A stretch of 64,000 nucleotides of DNA, from the NCBI GenBank assembly GCA_020541205.1, contig CP048208.1, forward strand, positions 1,863,908 to 1,927,907, given 5' to 3'. Within the stretch, counting starts at the first letter, position 1. Each line of letters opens with the position of its first letter. Positions 24,452 through 37,143 of this stretch are shown one piece after another. A program made the position numbers and the translations under genes. The stretch comes from Candidatus Hartigia pinicola (lineage in GTDB: Bacteria > Pseudomonadota > Gammaproteobacteria > Enterobacterales > Enterobacteriaceae). Below the pieces are notes generated by a model that was not told the DNA's origin, made no database searches, and saw only the letters and a list, made by a program, of their open reading frames with translations.

Positions 24452-24997
24452 ATGTCAGATTTACCTAAAAAGCGCTGGTATGTTATTCAATCTTTCTCTG
24501 GTTTTGAAGGTCGTGTGACACAATCTCTGCATGAATACATTAAATTATATGGTATGAAAGACTATTTCGGAGAAATCATGGTACCAACAGAAGAAGTTGT
24601 TGAAATTCGTAGTGGTCAACGGCGTAAAAGTGAACGCAAGTTTTTTCCAGGCTATGTGCTAGTACAAATGATTATGAATGATGAGTCTTGGCACTTAGTA
24701 CGCAGTGTACCTCGTGTTATGAGTTTTATTGGTGGTACTTCAGATCGCCCAGCACCCATTAGTGACAAAGAAGTCAATGCAATTATGAATCACTTGCAAA
24801 AAATTGGTGATAAACCGCGGCCAAAAATACTTTTTGAGCCAGGTGAAGTGGTGCGTGTCAGTGATGGTCCGTTTTCTGACTTTAACGGTGTTGTTGAAGA
24901 AGTAGATTATGAAAAGAGTCGTTTAAAAGTTTCTGTTTCAATCTTTGGTCGCGCCACTCCAGTTGAATTAGATTTCGCTCAAGTTGAAAAAGGGTAA
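24452..24997 (+). CDS. nusG: NusG, transcription elongation and antitermination factor
   Basis: Binds RNA polymerase through its N-terminal domain and either Rho or ribosomal protein S10 through its C-terminal KOW domain. It is 181 residues as in E. coli. The N-terminal domain starts [17 protein letters not shown]; the KOW region [20 protein letters not shown] (about 131-150) is intact. It starts on the base after the secE stop. Confidence 0.98.
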   Translation: MSDLPKKRWYVIQSFSGFEGRVTQSLHEYIKLYGMKDYFGEIMVPTEEVVEIRSGQRRKSERKFFPGYVLVQMIMNDESWHLVRSVPRVMSFIGGTSDRPAPISDKEVNAIMNHLQKIGDKPRPKILFEPGEVVRVSDGPFSDFNGVVEEVDYEKSRLKVSVSIFGRATPVELDFAQVEKG

Positions 24998-25046
24998 TTT
25001 TAACTATAAAATTATCTTGCATAATGAAAAAAATATGCATATAATA

Positions 25047-25076
25047 TTGTACTTTTTTATTTTTTATGCCTGTAAT
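25047..25076 (+). promoter_or_regulatory. possible rplK promoter
   Basis: TTGTAC at 25,047-25,052 and TGTAAT at 25,071-25,076, 18 bases apart, in the nusG-rplK gap where E. coli has the L11 operon promoter. AT-rich sequence makes chance matches common. Confidence 0.45.
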
Positions 25077-25150
25077 ATGCCTTACAAAGCTTGATAATAC
25101 AATAGGGAACCTATAAGCATTAAGCGTCATTACCATTTAAAGGAAAATCT

Positions 25151-25579
25151 ATGGCTAAGAAAGTACAAGCCTATGTTAAACTGCAAGTTGCAGCTGGTAT
25201 GGCTAACCCAAGTCCACCAATTGGTCCAGCACTAGGCCAACAAGGTGTAAATATTATGGAATTTTGTAAAGCATTTAACGTAAAAACAGATACCTTAGAA
25301 AAAGGTCTTCCAATTCCTGTTGTTATTACTGTGTATATAGATCGTTCTTTTACTTTTGTTACTAAAACTCCACCTGCCGCGGTTTTACTAAAAAAAGCAG
25401 TTGATATTAAATCTGGCTCAAGTAAACCAAATAAAGATATAGTTGGCAAGGTAACCTATTCTCAGATTCTTGAAATAGCTAAAACTAAATCTGCAGATAT
25501 GACAGGTGCTAATATTAATGCAATCATGCGTTCAATCGAAGGTACTGCTCGTTCTATGGGCCTAGTTGTTGAGAATTAA
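25151..25579 (+). CDS. rplK: 50S ribosomal protein L11
   Basis: Part of the GTPase-associated centre and needed for RelA activation. It is 142 residues, as in E. coli. The flexible N-terminal domain ([20 protein letters not shown], about 12-31) and the RNA-binding C-terminal domain are intact. AAAGGA precedes the ATG. rplA begins three bases after its stop, as in the E. coli L11 operon. Confidence 0.98.
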   Translation: MAKKVQAYVKLQVAAGMANPSPPIGPALGQQGVNIMEFCKAFNVKTDTLEKGLPIPVVITVYIDRSFTFVTKTPPAAVLLKKAVDIKSGSSKPNKDIVGKVTYSQILEIAKTKSADMTGANINAIMRSIEGTARSMGLVVEN

Positions 25580-25582
25580 TCA

Positions 25583-26284
25583 ATGTCTAAACTAAATAAG
25601 CGCATGCGTAACATCCGTGAAAAGGTTAATGTATCTCAACAATACGAGATACATGAAGCTCTTTCTTTACTGAAAGAGTTAGCGACTGCTAAGTTTATAG
25701 AAAGCATAGATGTTGCAATTAACCTTGGCATCGATGCTCGTAAATCCGATCAAAACGTACGTGGTGCAACTGTATTACCACATGGTACTGGGCGTGTAGT
25801 ACGCGTTGCTGTATTTGCTCAAGGTGACAATGCAAAAACAGCTAAAGCAGCTGGAGCTGAATTAGTTGGAATGGAAGATCTGGCAGATAAAATTCGATTA
25901 GGAGAAATTTCTTTTGACGTTATTATTGCGTCTCCAGATGCCATGCGTATTGTTACCCCATTGGGTCAAATTCTAGGCCCTCGTGGTCTAATGCCAAACC
26001 CAAAAGTTGGTACTGTAACAAACAATATTGCTGAAGCTGTTCAAAATACTAAAACAGGTCAAGTTCGTTATCGTAATGATAAAAATGGTATTATCCACAG
26101 TGCTATTGGTAAAGTTGACTTTGATTCTGAAAAATTAAAAGAAAATTTAGAAGCTTTACTCATTTCTTTAAAAAAAGAAAAACCAACTTCTGCTAAAGGA
26201 ATTTTTATCAAAAAAATTACCTTGTCTACTACTATGGGGGCAGGCCTTACTATCGATCCATCAGGTCTTTCAGTAATAGTTTAA
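25583..26284 (+). CDS. rplA: 50S ribosomal protein L1
   Basis: Forms the L1 stalk that handles the exiting tRNA and, in E. coli, represses its own rplK-rplA mRNA. It is 233 residues (E. coli 234). The central block [19 protein letters not shown] and [20 protein letters not shown] are intact. It is coupled to rplK with a three-base gap. The 312-base gap after it holds the L10 leader. Confidence 0.98.
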   Translation: MSKLNKRMRNIREKVNVSQQYEIHEALSLLKELATAKFIESIDVAINLGIDARKSDQNVRGATVLPHGTGRVVRVAVFAQGDNAKTAKAAGAELVGMEDLADKIRLGEISFDVIIASPDAMRIVTPLGQILGPRGLMPNPKVGTVTNNIAEAVQNTKTGQVRYRNDKNGIIHSAIGKVDFDSEKLKENLEALLISLKKEKPTSAKGIFIKKITLSTTMGAGLTIDPSGLSVIV

Positions 26285-26409
26285 TTGTCAAGCCTCTAGA
26301 TTTTTCCAATAAAACTTTGCTGTTTCTTTAAAGTTAAATGAATCGAGCGTCTTCAATTTTCTTATTGAGACTTTAGAAACAAATATATTTAAGTGTAGAA
26401 TCTTGTCAT

Positions 26410-26490
26410 ATTCAGACTCTGTTCAAAGATCGTAGGTGTAGTAATAATACTTCATTTACCGGTGTAGATGATAACACAAATACCAAGAAT
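26410..26490 (+). promoter_or_regulatory. L10 (rplJL) mRNA leader, autoregulatory element
   Basis: The block with CGTAGGTGTAGTAATAATAC (from 26,431), then TTCATTTACC and GGTGTAGATGATAACA, matches the E. coli L10 leader in layout: a strand with CGCAGGTGT, a loop, CTGCGTAGACGGTGACA. Downstream TTTTTTATTTTGGCTTCTTG also matches. In E. coli L10-L12 binds this structure and shuts down rplJ translation. It lies in the 312-base rplA-rplJ gap. Confidence 0.75.
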
Positions 26491-26596
26491 TTTTTATTTT
26501 GGCTTCTTGCACACTGTATTTTAGCGCATTATATAATATCGTGTTTGCGCGATGTGAATCCAAAAATTTCCCGGTTCATCCAGGAGCAAGCATATA

Positions 26597-27094
26597 ATGG
26601 CACTAAATCTTCAAGAAAAACAAGCGATTGTTGCTGAACTCAACAAAGTAGCTAAAAGCGCACTGTCTGCCGTTGTTGCTGATTCAAGAGGCGTAACTGT
26701 AGAAAAAATGACTAACCTACGTAAAGCAGGTCGCGAATCTAGCGTTTATATCCGAGTTGTGCGTAACACGCTAATCCGTCGTGCTGTTGAAGGAACTTCT
26801 TACGAAATTCTACAAAACACATTTATTGGTCCTACTTTAATTGCGTTCTCTAACGAACATCCAGGCACTGCTGCTCGACTGTTTAAAGAATTCGCAAAAT
26901 CGAATCCAGCATTTGAAATTAAGGCTGCAGCATTTAAAGGTGAGTTAATTGAGGCTAAAAATATAGATATTTTAGCACAACTGCCTACTTACAAAGAAGC
27001 CATCGCACACCTGATAGAAACTATTCAAGCAGCCTCTACAGGAAAACTCGTGCGAACTTTAGCTGCTCTACGTGATCAGAAAGGAGCTGTATAA
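26597..27094 (+). CDS. rplJ: 50S ribosomal protein L10
   Basis: Anchors the L7/L12 dimers on the ribosome stalk and, with L12, controls its own mRNA. It is 165 residues, as in E. coli, starting [20 protein letters not shown]. The C-terminal helix that binds L12 dimers (about 130-165) is present. CAGGAGCAA lies just before the ATG, as in E. coli. It is followed by rplL after 61 bases. Confidence 0.98.
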   Translation: MALNLQEKQAIVAELNKVAKSALSAVVADSRGVTVEKMTNLRKAGRESSVYIRVVRNTLIRRAVEGTSYEILQNTFIGPTLIAFSNEHPGTAARLFKEFAKSNPAFEIKAAAFKGELIEAKNIDILAQLPTYKEAIAHLIETIQAASTGKLVRTLAALRDQKGAV

Positions 27095-27155
27095 GCCATT
27101 TCTTTTGTTACTTTATTAACGTATAAATTATTTCTGAATTTTAGGAACACTTGTT

Positions 27156-27521
27156 ATGTCGATCACTAAAGACAAAATTCTTAACGCAGTTGCTGAGATG
27201 TCTGTAATGGATGTTGTTGAACTTATTGGTATGATGGAAGAAAAATTCGGCGTTTCTGCTGCTTCAGCCATTACTGTTTCTGCAAGTCCAGTTGAAACTA
27301 TCGAAGAAAAAACTGAGTTTAATGTCGTCCTCTCTGCAATTGGGGGGAATAAAGTGTCTGTTATTAAGGCAGTTCGTAGCGCCACTGGTCTTGGACTAAA
27401 AGAGGCTAAAGATATAGTAGAATCAGCCCCAACTATTATTAAAGAAAACTCTAGCAAAGAGGAAGCTGAAAACTTGAAAAAAGTTCTTGAAGCAGCCGGG
27501 GCTTCTGTTGAACTTAAATAA
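27156..27521 (+). CDS. rplL: 50S ribosomal protein L7/L12
   Basis: Stalk protein that recruits translational GTPases. It is 121 residues (E. coli 120). The N-terminal dimerisation helix ([20 protein letters not shown]) and C-terminal factor-binding domain ([20 protein letters not shown]) are clear. The hinge, usually rich in Ala and Gly, has become [19 protein letters not shown], with more Ser, Thr and Ile, a likely effect of AT pressure. AGGAACA precedes the ATG. Confidence 0.98.
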   Translation: MSITKDKILNAVAEMSVMDVVELIGMMEEKFGVSAASAITVSASPVETIEEKTEFNVVLSAIGGNKVSVIKAVRSATGLGLKEAKDIVESAPTIIKENSSKEEAENLKKVLEAAGASVELK

Positions 27522-27560
27522 TTTCAGCCTTTAAGTTACAACCTTACATAAAGGCTGATT

Positions 27561-27590
27561 GCTGATGATTATTAATTCATCAGCTTTTTT
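27561..27590 (+). terminator. rplL-rpoB attenuator hairpin
   Basis: Perfect eight-base stem GCTGATGA / TCATCAGC with loop TTATTAAT, followed by six T. It sits 40 bases after rplL, where E. coli has the partial terminator that lowers rpoBC expression relative to the L10 operon. Confidence 0.88.
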
Positions 27591-27862
27591 CTATGAAATA
27601 AGGATGCATATTAACAGCTTTTTACGTAATTTTAGTGTTAACAAAACCTCCAATACTCTTTCTATTGACAACTGATACACTGCGGCTGCATCTACGACCC
27701 TCTCGGATAGTTCTCTAGTGGAGTTTTGTAATAAAATGATTTAAGAGTAATATTAACTATGATTACAGAAAGCATAAATTTTATGTTGCAAAAATAGCGT
27801 TAGCGAATCTGTCCTTTCGGACGGATAAACTTAGGTCACTGAACAGCGAGCTGAGGAACCCT
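27591..27862 (+). promoter_or_regulatory. rpoB leader with conserved hairpin
   Basis: Untranslated leader of rpoB. GTCCTTTCGGAC forms a short stem at about 27,811-27,822, and the last 20 bases (AGCGAGCTGAGGAACCCTAT) look identical to the E. coli leader as I recall it, including the ribosome site. The E. coli leader contains an RNase III processing site; I cannot place one here. Confidence 0.6.
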
Positions 27863-30800
27863 ATGGTTTACTCTTATACCGAGAAAAAACGTATTCGTAA
27901 AGATTTTGGTAAACGTCCACAAGTATTAGACGTACCTTATCTTCTTTCTATTCAACTTGACTCGTTTCAGAAGTTTATCGAGCAAGATCCTAATGGTCAA
28001 CATGGACTAGAAGCAGCTTTTCGTTCCGTATTTCCTATTCAGAGTTATAGCGGTAATGCTGAACTGCAATATGTTAGTTATCGTCTAGGTGCCCCTGTTT
28101 TCGATGTTAAAGAATGTCAAATTCGTGGTATCACATATTCTGCACCTCTGCGTGTTAAATTACGCCTTGTTATTTATGAGCGTGAAGCACCAGAAGGCAC
28201 TGTAAAAGATATCAAAGAACAAGAAGTGTATATGGGTGAAATTCCACTCATGACTGAAAACGGAACATTTGTCATTAATGGGACAGAACGTGTCATCGTA
28301 TCTCAGTTACACCGTAGTCCTGGTGTGTTCTTCGACAGTGACAAAGGTAAAACGCACTCATCAGGTAAAATGCTATATAACGCACGCATTATTCCTTACC
28401 GAGGATCGTGGCTTGATTTCGAATTTGATCCAAAAGATCATCTCTTTGTACGTATTGACCGTCGTCGTAAATTGCCTGCAACTATTATCCTAAGGGCAAT
28501 GAATTACAACACCGAAAAAATTCTTAATTTGTTCTTCAATAAAACTGTCTTTCAAATTAACGATAACAAATTAATAATGATACTAATACCTGAGCGTCAA
28601 CGTGGTGAAACAGCTTCTTTTGATATCGAATCAAATGGTAAAATTTACGTTGAAAAAGGACGTCGAATCACAGCTCGTCATATTCGCTTACTAGAACAAG
28701 ACAAAGTTAATACAATAGAAGTTCCTATGGAATACATCGTTTCTAAAGTGGCAGCAAGAGATTATATTAATGAAAGTACAGGCGAGCTAATTTGCACAGC
28801 CAATATGGAGCTTTCATTAGATATTTTAGCACGCCTGAGCCAGGCTGGTTATAAAACCATTGAAACGCTATTTACGAATGATTTAGACCATGGAGCATAT
28901 ATTTCTGAAACTATTCGTATAGATCCAACAAATGATCGCTTAGGTGCACTAGTCGAAATTTACCGAATGATGCGTCCTGGTGAACCACCAACACGCGAAG
29001 CTGCAGAAAATCTATTTGATAATCTCTTTTTCTCAGAAGATCGTTATGACTTATCTGCGGTTGGTCGTATGAAGTTCAATCGTTCATTATCTCGAGACGA
29101 GATTACAGGTCCTGGCATCTTAAGTCAGAAAGATATCATAGATGTAATGAAAAAACTTATCAATATTCGTAATGGTAAAGGTGAGGTAGATGATATTGAT
29201 CACTTAGGAAACCGTCGTATTCGCTCTGTAGGTGAAATGGCAGAAAACCAGTTCCGCATTGGTCTAGTACGTGTTGAACGAGCAGTAAAAGAACGTCTTT
29301 CTCTGGGAGATCTTGATACATTAATGCCGCAAGATATGATTAACGCGAAACCAATTTCTGCAGCAGTGAAAGAATTTTTTACCTCCAGCCAGCTTTCTCA
29401 ATTTATGGACCAAAATAACCCACTGTCTGAAATTACGCATAAACGTCGTATTTCAGCATTAGGCCCAGGTGGTTTAACCCGTGAAAGAGCAGGATTTGAA
29501 GTACGTGACGTTCATCCAACCCACTATGGACGTGTATGTCCAATTGAAACACCAGAAGGCCCAAATATTGGTCTGATTAACTCACTCTCTGTATATGCAC
29601 AGGCTAATAAATATGGTTTTCTTGAAACACCATATCGTTTAGTACGTCATGGCCTAGTCACTAACGAAATCCATGAACTGTCTGCTATTGAAGAAGGTAA
29701 TTTTATTATCGCTCAAGCAAACACCGTCCTAGATGAAAATGGTAGGTTCGTTGAAGAACTCATTACTTGCCGTAATCGTGGTGAATCAAGTTTATTTACT
29801 CGTGACCAGGTTGAATATATGGATGTTTCAACTCAACAAGTGGTTTCTGTTGGCGCCTCCTTAATTCCATTCCTTGAACACGATGATGCTAACCGTGCAC
29901 TAATGGGTGCAAACATGCAACGTCAAGCAGTTCCTACTTTACGTGCTGATAAACCATTAGTTGGGACTGGAATGGAACGTGCAGTTGCTGTTGATTCTGG
30001 TGTTACAGTAGTTTCAAAACGTGGAGGGTCAGTTCAGTATGTTGATGCGTCACGTATTGTTATTAAAGTACAAGAAGACGAGATGCATTCAGGAGAAGCT
30101 GGAATTGATATTTATAATCTGACTAAATATACCCGCTCTAACCAAAACACCTGTATTAACCAGATACCTTGCGTATCTTTAGGTGAACCAATTGAACGTG
30201 GAGATGTTTTAGCTGATGGACCTTCAACTGACCTCGGTGAATTGGCTCTTGGCCAAAACATGCGTGTTGCATTCATGCCATGGAATGGTTATAACTTCGA
30301 AGATTCTATCCTCGTTTCTGAACGTGTCGTTCAAGAAGACCGTTTTACAACTATTCATATTCAAGAACTTGCTTGTGTATCTCGTGATACTAAATTGGGG
30401 CCTGAAGAAATTACAGCAGACATCCCAAACATTGGTGAATCAGCTCTTTCTAAATTAGATGAGTCCGGTATTGTGTATATTGGTGCCGAAGTAAAAGGCG
30501 GAGATATCCTTGTTGGTAAAGTGACGCCTAAAGGTGAAACTCAATTAACACCAGAAGAAAAACTACTACGTGCAATTTTTGGTGAAAAAGCATCTGATGT
30601 TAAAGATTCTTCTTTACGAGTTCCAAATGGTGTCTCTGGCACAATTATTGATGTGCAGGTTTTTATTCGTGATGGTGTAGAAAAAGATAAACGTACTTTA
30701 GAAATCGAAGAAACTCAGTTACGTGAAGCAAAAAAAGACTTGACTGAAGAACTACGTATCTTCGAATCTGGTCTATTTGCACGTATTCGCTCTGTATTAA

Positions 30801-31891
30801 TTAGTGGCGGAATTGAAGTTGACCAACTGAATAAACTGTCTTGTAATCGTTGGTTAGATCTATACCTGGTTGATCAAGAGAAACAAAAACAGTTAGAACA
30901 ATTAGCTGAACAATATGATGCACTACAATCAAAGTTTGAGAAGATACTTGATGTTAAACGCCATAAAATCACTCAAGGTGACGACCTTGCCCCAGGAGTA
31001 CTAAAAATTGTTAAAGTTTATCTGGCTGTTAAACGTCAAATTCAACTAGGTGATAAAATGGCAGGCCGCCATGGAAATAAAGGTGTTATCTCAAAAATCA
31101 ACCCCATTGAAGACATGCCTTATGATGAAAATGGTAACCCAGTTGATATTGTTCTAAACCCTTTAGGTGTACCATCTCGTATGAATATTGGTCAAATTCT
31201 AGAAACTCACTTAGGTATGGCAGCAAAAGGTATTGGTGATAAAATTAATGCTATGCTTAAACAACAGAAAAGCATTACTACACTACGTGAGTTTATCCAA
31301 ACAGCCTATAACCTTGGTGATGATACGCGTCAAAAAGTTGATTTGAAGGCTTTCTCTGATGATGAAGTTTTTCGTTTAGCTGAAAATCTCAAAAACGGCA
31401 TGCCAATCGCAACACCCGTATTTGATGGTGCAAAAGAAATTGAAATCAAAGAATTATTAAAACTTGGTGGTTTACATACGTCCGGTCAAATTACATTGTT
31501 CGATGGTCGAACTGGTGAGAAGTTTGAACGTCAAGTAACTGTTGGTTACATGTACATGCTAAAATTAAATCATTTAGTAGACGATAAAATGCACGCCCGT
31601 TCTACTGGTTCTTACAGCTTGGTGACGCAGCAACCACTAGGTGGTAAGGCACAATTTGGTGGTCAACGTTTCGGAGAGATGGAAGTTTGGGCACTAGAAG
31701 CATATGGTGCAGCTTATACGCTGCAAGAAATGCTTACTGTTAAATCGGATGACGTTAATGGTCGTACAAAGATGTATAAAAATATTGTCGATGGTAGTCA
31801 TCAGATGCAACCAAGTATGCCGGAATCTTTTAACGTATTACTAAAAGAGATCCGATCACTAGCTATTAACATCGAACTAGAAGAGGTATAA
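27863..31891 (+). CDS. rpoB: RNA polymerase beta subunit
   Basis: Catalytic-core subunit of RNA polymerase. It is 1,342 residues, exactly the E. coli length, with no gap visible by eye. The rifampicin region is wild type ([20 protein letters not shown] near 508-527, then [11 protein letters not shown]), and the C-terminal clamp part [20 protein letters not shown] is intact. GAGGAACC precedes the ATG. It is the longest gene together with rpoC and has clearly lower AT content than the surrounding spacers. Confidence 0.99.
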   Translation: MVYSYTEKKRIRKDFGKRPQVLDVPYLLSIQLDSFQKFIEQDPNGQHGLEAAFRSVFPIQSYSGNAELQYVSYRLGAPVFDVKECQIRGITYSAPLRVKLRLVIYEREAPEGTVKDIKEQEVYMGEIPLMTENGTFVINGTERVIVSQLHRSPGVFFDSDKGKTHSSGKMLYNARIIPYRGSWLDFEFDPKDHLFVRIDRRRKLPATIILRAMNYNTEKILNLFFNKTVFQINDNKLIMILIPERQRGETASFDIESNGKIYVEKGRRITARHIRLLEQDKVNTIEVPMEYIVSKVAARDYINESTGELICTANMELSLDILARLSQAGYKTIETLFTNDLDHGAYISETIRIDPTNDRLGALVEIYRMMRPGEPPTREAAENLFDNLFFSEDRYDLSAVGRMKFNRSLSRDEITGPGILSQKDIIDVMKKLINIRNGKGEVDDIDHLGNRRIRSVGEMAENQFRIGLVRVERAVKERLSLGDLDTLMPQDMINAKPISAAVKEFFTSSQLSQFMDQNNPLSEITHKRRISALGPGGLTRERAGFEVRDVHPTHYGRVCPIETPEGPNIGLINSLSVYAQANKYGFLETPYRLVRHGLVTNEIHELSAIEEGNFIIAQANTVLDENGRFVEELITCRNRGESSLFTRDQVEYMDVSTQQVVSVGASLIPFLEHDDANRALMGANMQRQAVPTLRADKPLVGTGMERAVAVDSGVTVVSKRGGSVQYVDASRIVIKVQEDEMHSGEAGIDIYNLTKYTRSNQNTCINQIPCVSLGEPIERGDVLADGPSTDLGELALGQNMRVAFMPWNGYNFEDSILVSERVVQEDRFTTIHIQELACVSRDTKLGPEEITADIPNIGESALSKLDESGIVYIGAEVKGGDILVGKVTPKGETQLTPEEKLLRAIFGEKASDVKDSSLRVPNGVSGTIIDVQVFIRDGVEKDKRTLEIEETQLREAKKDLTEELRIFESGLFARIRSVLISGGIEVDQLNKLSCNRWLDLYLVDQEKQKQLEQLAEQYDALQSKFEKILDVKRHKITQGDDLAPGVLKIVKVYLAVKRQIQLGDKMAGRHGNKGVISKINPIEDMPYDENGNPVDIVLNPLGVPSRMNIGQILETHLGMAAKGIGDKINAMLKQQKSITTLREFIQTAYNLGDDTRQKVDLKAFSDDEVFRLAENLKNGMPIATPVFDGAKEIEIKELLKLGGLHTSGQITLFDGRTGEKFERQVTVGYMYMLKLNHLVDDKMHARSTGSYSLVTQQPLGGKAQFGGQRFGEMEVWALEAYGAAYTLQEMLTVKSDDVNGRTKMYKNIVDGSHQMQPSMPESFNVLLKEIRSLAINIELEEV

Positions 31892-32011
31892 TTTGTTTGT
31901 ACTAGAAGTCCAGATCTAGTCTTCCACCCAGATAAATACTGAAATTAAGGGGGCGCACATGACACCAGAAGCTACTCACTTGACAGGTCTAACTCCGACA
32001 GGAGTTATTTT

Positions 32012-35000
32012 GTGAAAGACTTAATTAAGTTTCTGAAAGCGCAAACCAAGACCGAAGAGTTTGATGCGATCAAAATTGCTCTGGCATCACCTGATATGAT
32101 CCGTTCGTGGTCATTCGGTGAAGTAAAAAAGCCAGAAACTATCAACTACCGTACATTCAAACCTGAACGTGACGGCCTTTTCTGCGCGCGTATTTTTGGG
32201 CCAGTAAAAGATTATGAATGTTTATGCGGTAAATATAAACGTTTAAAACATCGCGGTGTAATTTGTGAAAAGTGTGGCGTTGAAGTTACACAAACCAAGG
32301 TTCGTCGTGAACGAATGGGTCATATTGAGCTTGCCGCTCCAACTGCACATATCTGGTTCTTAAAATCACTACCATCTCGTATCGGTTTGCTGCTTGATAT
32401 GCCTTTACGTGACATTGAACGTGTTCTATATTTTGAATCATATGTTGTTGTTGAAGGCGGAATGACTAGTCTTGAACGCACACAAATTTTAACAGAAGAA
32501 CAATATCTGGATGCTTTAGAAGAGTTCGGTGATGAATTTGATGCAAAAATGGGTGCAGAAGCAATCCAATGTTTATTAAAAAACCTTGATCTTAAAAATG
32601 AATGTAACACTCTTCGTGAAGAATTCAATGACACTCACTCTGAAACTAAGCGCAAAAAACTCACTAAACGCATTAAACTGTTAGAAGCATTTATTCAATC
32701 AGGTAATAATCCAGAGTGGATGATCCTAAATGTTCTACCAGTATTGCCGCCAGATTTACGTCCCTTAGTTCCACTGGACGGCGGCCGTTTTGCAACATCA
32801 GATCTGAACGATCTTTATCGTCGTGTAATTAACCGTAATAATCGTCTCAAACGTCTTTTAGATCTGGCTGCACCAGACATCATTGTACGTAACGAAAAAC
32901 GTATGTTACAAGAGGCTGTTGATGCACTATTAGACAACGGTCGTCGCGGTCGTGCTATTACTGGTTCTAACAAACGTCCTCTAAAATCTTTAGCTGACAT
33001 GATTAAAGGTAAACAAGGTCGTTTCCGTCAAAACTTACTTGGTAAGCGTGTCGATTACTCCGGTCGTTCAGTTATCACCGTAGGTCCATATCTACGTTTA
33101 CATCAGTGCGGTCTACCTAAAAAAATGGCTTTGGAATTATTTAAACCATTTCTTTATGGTAAATTAGAGCTTCGTGGTCTAGCAACAACCATTAAAGCAG
33201 CAAAAAAAATGGTTGAACGTGAAGAAGCAGTGGTATGGGATATATTAGATGAAGTTATCCGTGAACACCCAGTTATGCTGAACCGTGCACCAACATTGCA
33301 CCGTTTAGGTATTCAGGCTTTTGAACCGATTTTAATTGAAGGGAAAGCTATCCAGTTGCATCCTTTAGTTTGTGCAGCATACAATGCCGACTTTGATGGT
33401 GACCAAATGGCGGTACACGTTCCTCTAACCTTAGAGGCTCAATTAGAAGCGCGTGCATTAATGATGTCAACTAACAATATTTTATCTCCCGCAAGTGGAG
33501 AACCTATTATCGTTCCTTCACAAGATGTTGTATTAGGTCTCTACTATATGACGCGTGACTGTATTAATGCAAAAAACGCAGGGATGGTTTTAACTGGACC
33601 TAAAGAAGCTGAACGTGTTTATCGTTCAGGTCATGCATCATTGCATGCTCGTGTTAAAGTCCGTATTACTGAAGAAGTAAAAGATAATAAAGGTCACGTT
33701 AGAATTAATACCAGTTTAGTTGATACTACTATTGGTCGTGCAATTTTGTGGATGATTGTACCGAAAGGTTTACCTTATGCTTTAGTGAATCAAGTATTGG
33801 GTAAAAAAGCTATTTCTAACATGCTGAATACTTGTTATCGTGTACTAGGTCTGAAGCCAACAGTCATTTTTGCAGACCAAATTATGTATACTGGATTTGC
33901 CTATGCAGCACGTTCTGGTGCATCAGTTGGTATTGACGATATAGTTATTCCTGAAAAAAAAGCAGGGATTATCATAGAAGCCGAAGCAGAAGTTGCAGAA
34001 ATTCAAGCGCAATTTCAATCAGGTCTAGTTACAGCAGGTGAGCGATATAATAAGGTTATAGATATATGGGCTGCAGCGAACGAACGTGTTTCTAAAGCAA
34101 TGATGGAAAACTTATCAACTGACACAGTTATAAACCGTGATGGAAAAGAAGAACAGCAGATTTCTTTTAATAGTATTTTTATGATGGCTGATTCAGGTGC
34201 TCGTGGTTCTGCTGCGCAAATCCGTCAGCTTGCTGGTATGCGTGGTCTAATGGCTAAACCAGATGGCTCTATTATCGAAACACCAATCACAGCTAACTTT
34301 CGTGAAGGTTTAAATGTTCTGCAATATTTTATTTCTACACATGGAGCACGTAAAGGTCTTGCAGATACAGCATTAAAAACAGCAAACTCCGGTTATCTAA
34401 CGCGTCGTTTAGTTGATGTAGCACAGGACTTAGTAGTTACTGAAGATAATTGTGATACTCACGAAGGTATTTTAATGACTCCTGTTATCGAAGGTGGTGA
34501 CGTTAAAGAACCGCTACGTGAACGCGTATTAGGACGTGTCACGGCAGAAGACATATTAATTCCAGGTACCACTGACATTCTTATTTCTCGTAACACATTA
34601 ATTCATGAAAAGCTATGTGATTTGTTAGAAACTAACTCAGTTGACAGCGTCAAAGTACGTTCAGTTGTAAGTTGTGAAACTGACTTTGGTGTATGTGCTC
34701 ATTGTTATGGTCGAGATCTTGCTCGTGGTCACATAATTAATAAAGGTGAAGCTATTGGCGTTATCGCAGCACAATCCATTGGTGAGCCAGGTACACAGCT
34801 GACAATGCGTACATTCCATATAGGTGGTGCAGCATCTCGCGCAGCGGCAGAATCAAATATTCAAGTACGTAATACCGGTACCTTAAAACTGTTGAATGCT
34901 AAATTTGTTATTAATACAGAAGGTAAGCTAGTTATTACTTCACGTAATACTGAATTACGTTTAATTGATGAATTCGGTCGTACTAAAGAAAGTTATAAAG

Positions 35001-36232
35001 TTCCTTACGGTGCACACTTAACTAAAGGTGATGGTGCAGCAGTTAATGGTGGTGAAATTGTTGCTAATTGGGATCCACATACTATGCCTGTTGTTAGTGA
35101 AGCATCTGGTATTATTTGTTTTTCTGACATGCTTGATGGTCAATCAATGACTCGTCAGACTGATGAGTTAACTGGTCTATCTTCAATCGTTATTTTGGAT
35201 AACTCTGAACGTACAGCAGGTGCTAAAGATTTGCGTCCTGCACTGCGCATTGTTGATATAAATAAACAAGATATACTTATACCTAATACAGATATACCTA
35301 CTCAATACTTCTTACCCGGTAAGGCAATTGTTCAATTAAATGATGGGATTTTTATCAATGCAGGTGATACCTTAGCACGTATTCCACAAGAATCTGTTGG
35401 TACTAAAGATATAACCGGTGGTTTACCACGTGTAGCTGATTTATTTGAGGCTCGTCGTCCAAAAGAACCAGCAATTCTAGCTGAGATCAGCGGTATTATA
35501 TCATTTGGTAAAGAAACTAAAGGAAAACGTCGTTTAGTTATTACTCCATTAGACGGTTCTGATCCCTACGAAGAAATGATACCTAAATGGCGTCAATTAA
35601 ACGTATTTGAAGGCGAAATTGTCGAACATGGTGATGTTGTTTCTGATGGTCCAGAATCTCCACACGATATTCTACGACTACGTGGCATACACGCAGTCAC
35701 ACGATACATCACTAATGAAGTGCAAGAAGTGTACCGCTTACAAGGTGTTAAAATTAACGATAAACACATTGAAGTTATAGTACGTCAGATGTTACGTAAA
35801 GTAACCATTGTAGATGCAGGAAACTCAGAATTCCTCAAAGGTGAACAGGTAGAATATTCACGTGTTAAAGTTTCTAATCGTAAATTAGAAATAGAACATA
35901 AGTACCCAGCGAGCTATGTTCGTGACTTATTAGGTATTACTAAGGCATCTCTAGCAACAGAATCTTTTATCTCAGCAGCATCCTTTCAAGAAACAACACG
36001 CGTCTTGACAGAAGCGGCTGTTGCAGGTAAATACGATGAGCTTCGAGGTCTAAAAGAAAATGTTATTGTTGGTCGTTTAATCCCCGCAGGCACTGGATTT
36101 GCATACCATCAAGATCGTATACATCATCGCAAACTGAGTAATCTTTCGGAAGTTCCACAGATTAGCGCAGATGAAGCAACAGCTAACTTAGCTGAATTGT
36201 TAAATGCAGGCTTTAATAACAAGAAAAAATAA
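32012..36232 (+). CDS. rpoC: RNA polymerase beta' subunit
   Basis: Carries the catalytic Mg site. GTG start, as in E. coli, with GGAG eight bases upstream; 1,406 residues (E. coli 1,407). The first zinc site ([19 protein letters not shown], about 70-88), catalytic NADFDGD (about 458-464) and second zinc cluster ([16 protein letters not shown], near 887-902) are intact. The C-terminus is slightly drifted (NNKKK in place of GGSDNE). It ends the operon and is followed by a hairpin terminator. Confidence 0.99.
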   Translation: MKDLIKFLKAQTKTEEFDAIKIALASPDMIRSWSFGEVKKPETINYRTFKPERDGLFCARIFGPVKDYECLCGKYKRLKHRGVICEKCGVEVTQTKVRRERMGHIELAAPTAHIWFLKSLPSRIGLLLDMPLRDIERVLYFESYVVVEGGMTSLERTQILTEEQYLDALEEFGDEFDAKMGAEAIQCLLKNLDLKNECNTLREEFNDTHSETKRKKLTKRIKLLEAFIQSGNNPEWMILNVLPVLPPDLRPLVPLDGGRFATSDLNDLYRRVINRNNRLKRLLDLAAPDIIVRNEKRMLQEAVDALLDNGRRGRAITGSNKRPLKSLADMIKGKQGRFRQNLLGKRVDYSGRSVITVGPYLRLHQCGLPKKMALELFKPFLYGKLELRGLATTIKAAKKMVEREEAVVWDILDEVIREHPVMLNRAPTLHRLGIQAFEPILIEGKAIQLHPLVCAAYNADFDGDQMAVHVPLTLEAQLEARALMMSTNNILSPASGEPIIVPSQDVVLGLYYMTRDCINAKNAGMVLTGPKEAERVYRSGHASLHARVKVRITEEVKDNKGHVRINTSLVDTTIGRAILWMIVPKGLPYALVNQVLGKKAISNMLNTCYRVLGLKPTVIFADQIMYTGFAYAARSGASVGIDDIVIPEKKAGIIIEAEAEVAEIQAQFQSGLVTAGERYNKVIDIWAAANERVSKAMMENLSTDTVINRDGKEEQQISFNSIFMMADSGARGSAAQIRQLAGMRGLMAKPDGSIIETPITANFREGLNVLQYFISTHGARKGLADTALKTANSGYLTRRLVDVAQDLVVTEDNCDTHEGILMTPVIEGGDVKEPLRERVLGRVTAEDILIPGTTDILISRNTLIHEKLCDLLETNSVDSVKVRSVVSCETDFGVCAHCYGRDLARGHIINKGEAIGVIAAQSIGEPGTQLTMRTFHIGGAASRAAAESNIQVRNTGTLKLLNAKFVINTEGKLVITSRNTELRLIDEFGRTKESYKVPYGAHLTKGDGAAVNGGEIVANWDPHTMPVVSEASGIICFSDMLDGQSMTRQTDELTGLSSIVILDNSERTAGAKDLRPALRIVDINKQDILIPNTDIPTQYFLPGKAIVQLNDGIFINAGDTLARIPQESVGTKDITGGLPRVADLFEARRPKEPAILAEISGIISFGKETKGKRRLVITPLDGSDPYEEMIPKWRQLNVFEGEIVEHGDVVSDGPESPHDILRLRGIHAVTRYITNEVQEVYRLQGVKINDKHIEVIVRQMLRKVTIVDAGNSEFLKGEQVEYSRVKVSNRKLEIEHKYPASYVRDLLGITKASLATESFISAASFQETTRVLTEAAVAGKYDELRGLKENVIVGRLIPAGTGFAYHQDRIHHRKLSNLSEVPQISADEATANLAELLNAGFNNKKK

Positions 36233-36247
36233 AATTTCTTAGTCTAT

Positions 36248-36280
36248 AAAACCAGTGCTTTAAAAGTACTGGTTTTATAT
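36248..36280 (+). terminator. Rho-independent terminator after rpoC
   Basis: Nine-base perfect stem AAAACCAGT / ACTGGTTTT that can extend to 13 pairs with one G-U, three-base loop, ending in TTTTATAT. It lies 16 bases after the rpoC stop. Confidence 0.85.
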
Positions 36281-37143
36281 CATTAAAAAATGATTGATTT
36301 TTATAGTGAATTGTATTCATATGAAAATTTCATCTAACGTTAAAATCATTAAATCTATAACTAAAAATTTTAGTACACTAATTTAGTCTATAAGCAATTC
36401 TTTTTATAATTTTAATAATTCATTTTATTGACAAAATTAATACTCAGTCCTGTATTTTTCTTGTTTCTGTGAATATAAAATTAATACCTTGCATCTTAAT
36501 TTACTTTAAAAACATGAAAAATTAACGGATTATTATGTTACTAATTTACATTAATAAGATATTGTGTACTATATAGATGCAATCAGGTTATTTATTTTAG
36601 TACAATCAAACATTATGACTGTAAGTAAAAATAGCAGATATCAAATATAAATTTATTGTTTATAGAAATAAATATTTATATTTGATATTACATATTATGA
36701 TTCTTGAAATCATTACAAGCATTTAATTATTATACTAATAAAATTATAAATACAACTTATTTTAAATACATTATCATTTAAAAAATTCAATTATAACAAT
36801 GTAAAACAAAAAAAGTTTTTATAAGAAAATTATCAAGCTGATATGTATTGATGCAATCAATATTATAAATACTTTATTTTCAACGCTTCCGCACTAAATC
36901 AAATCTCATCTAAATCTTGTTTTCCAAACTATTTAGATCATTATTCGATGTCAAAATTTTATGTTTATATATACCAATAAAAACTAATTTTAGTATTGAT
37001 AATATTTATATAGAAGTGATCAAAACAACTATAAAATAATATGCGCGATCAATATACGATCAATTAGTACAATATTTATTTTGATATAGAATGACGAGTG
37101 AAATATTAAAGTTATTAATATCGTTATCAATGCTAAGTCTACT
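36281..37143. other. spacer after the rpoBC terminator
   Basis: About 860 AT-rich bases with no open frame and no relic I can align. The boundary between the rpoBC block and the ndk-rlmN block lies here. Confidence 0.5.
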
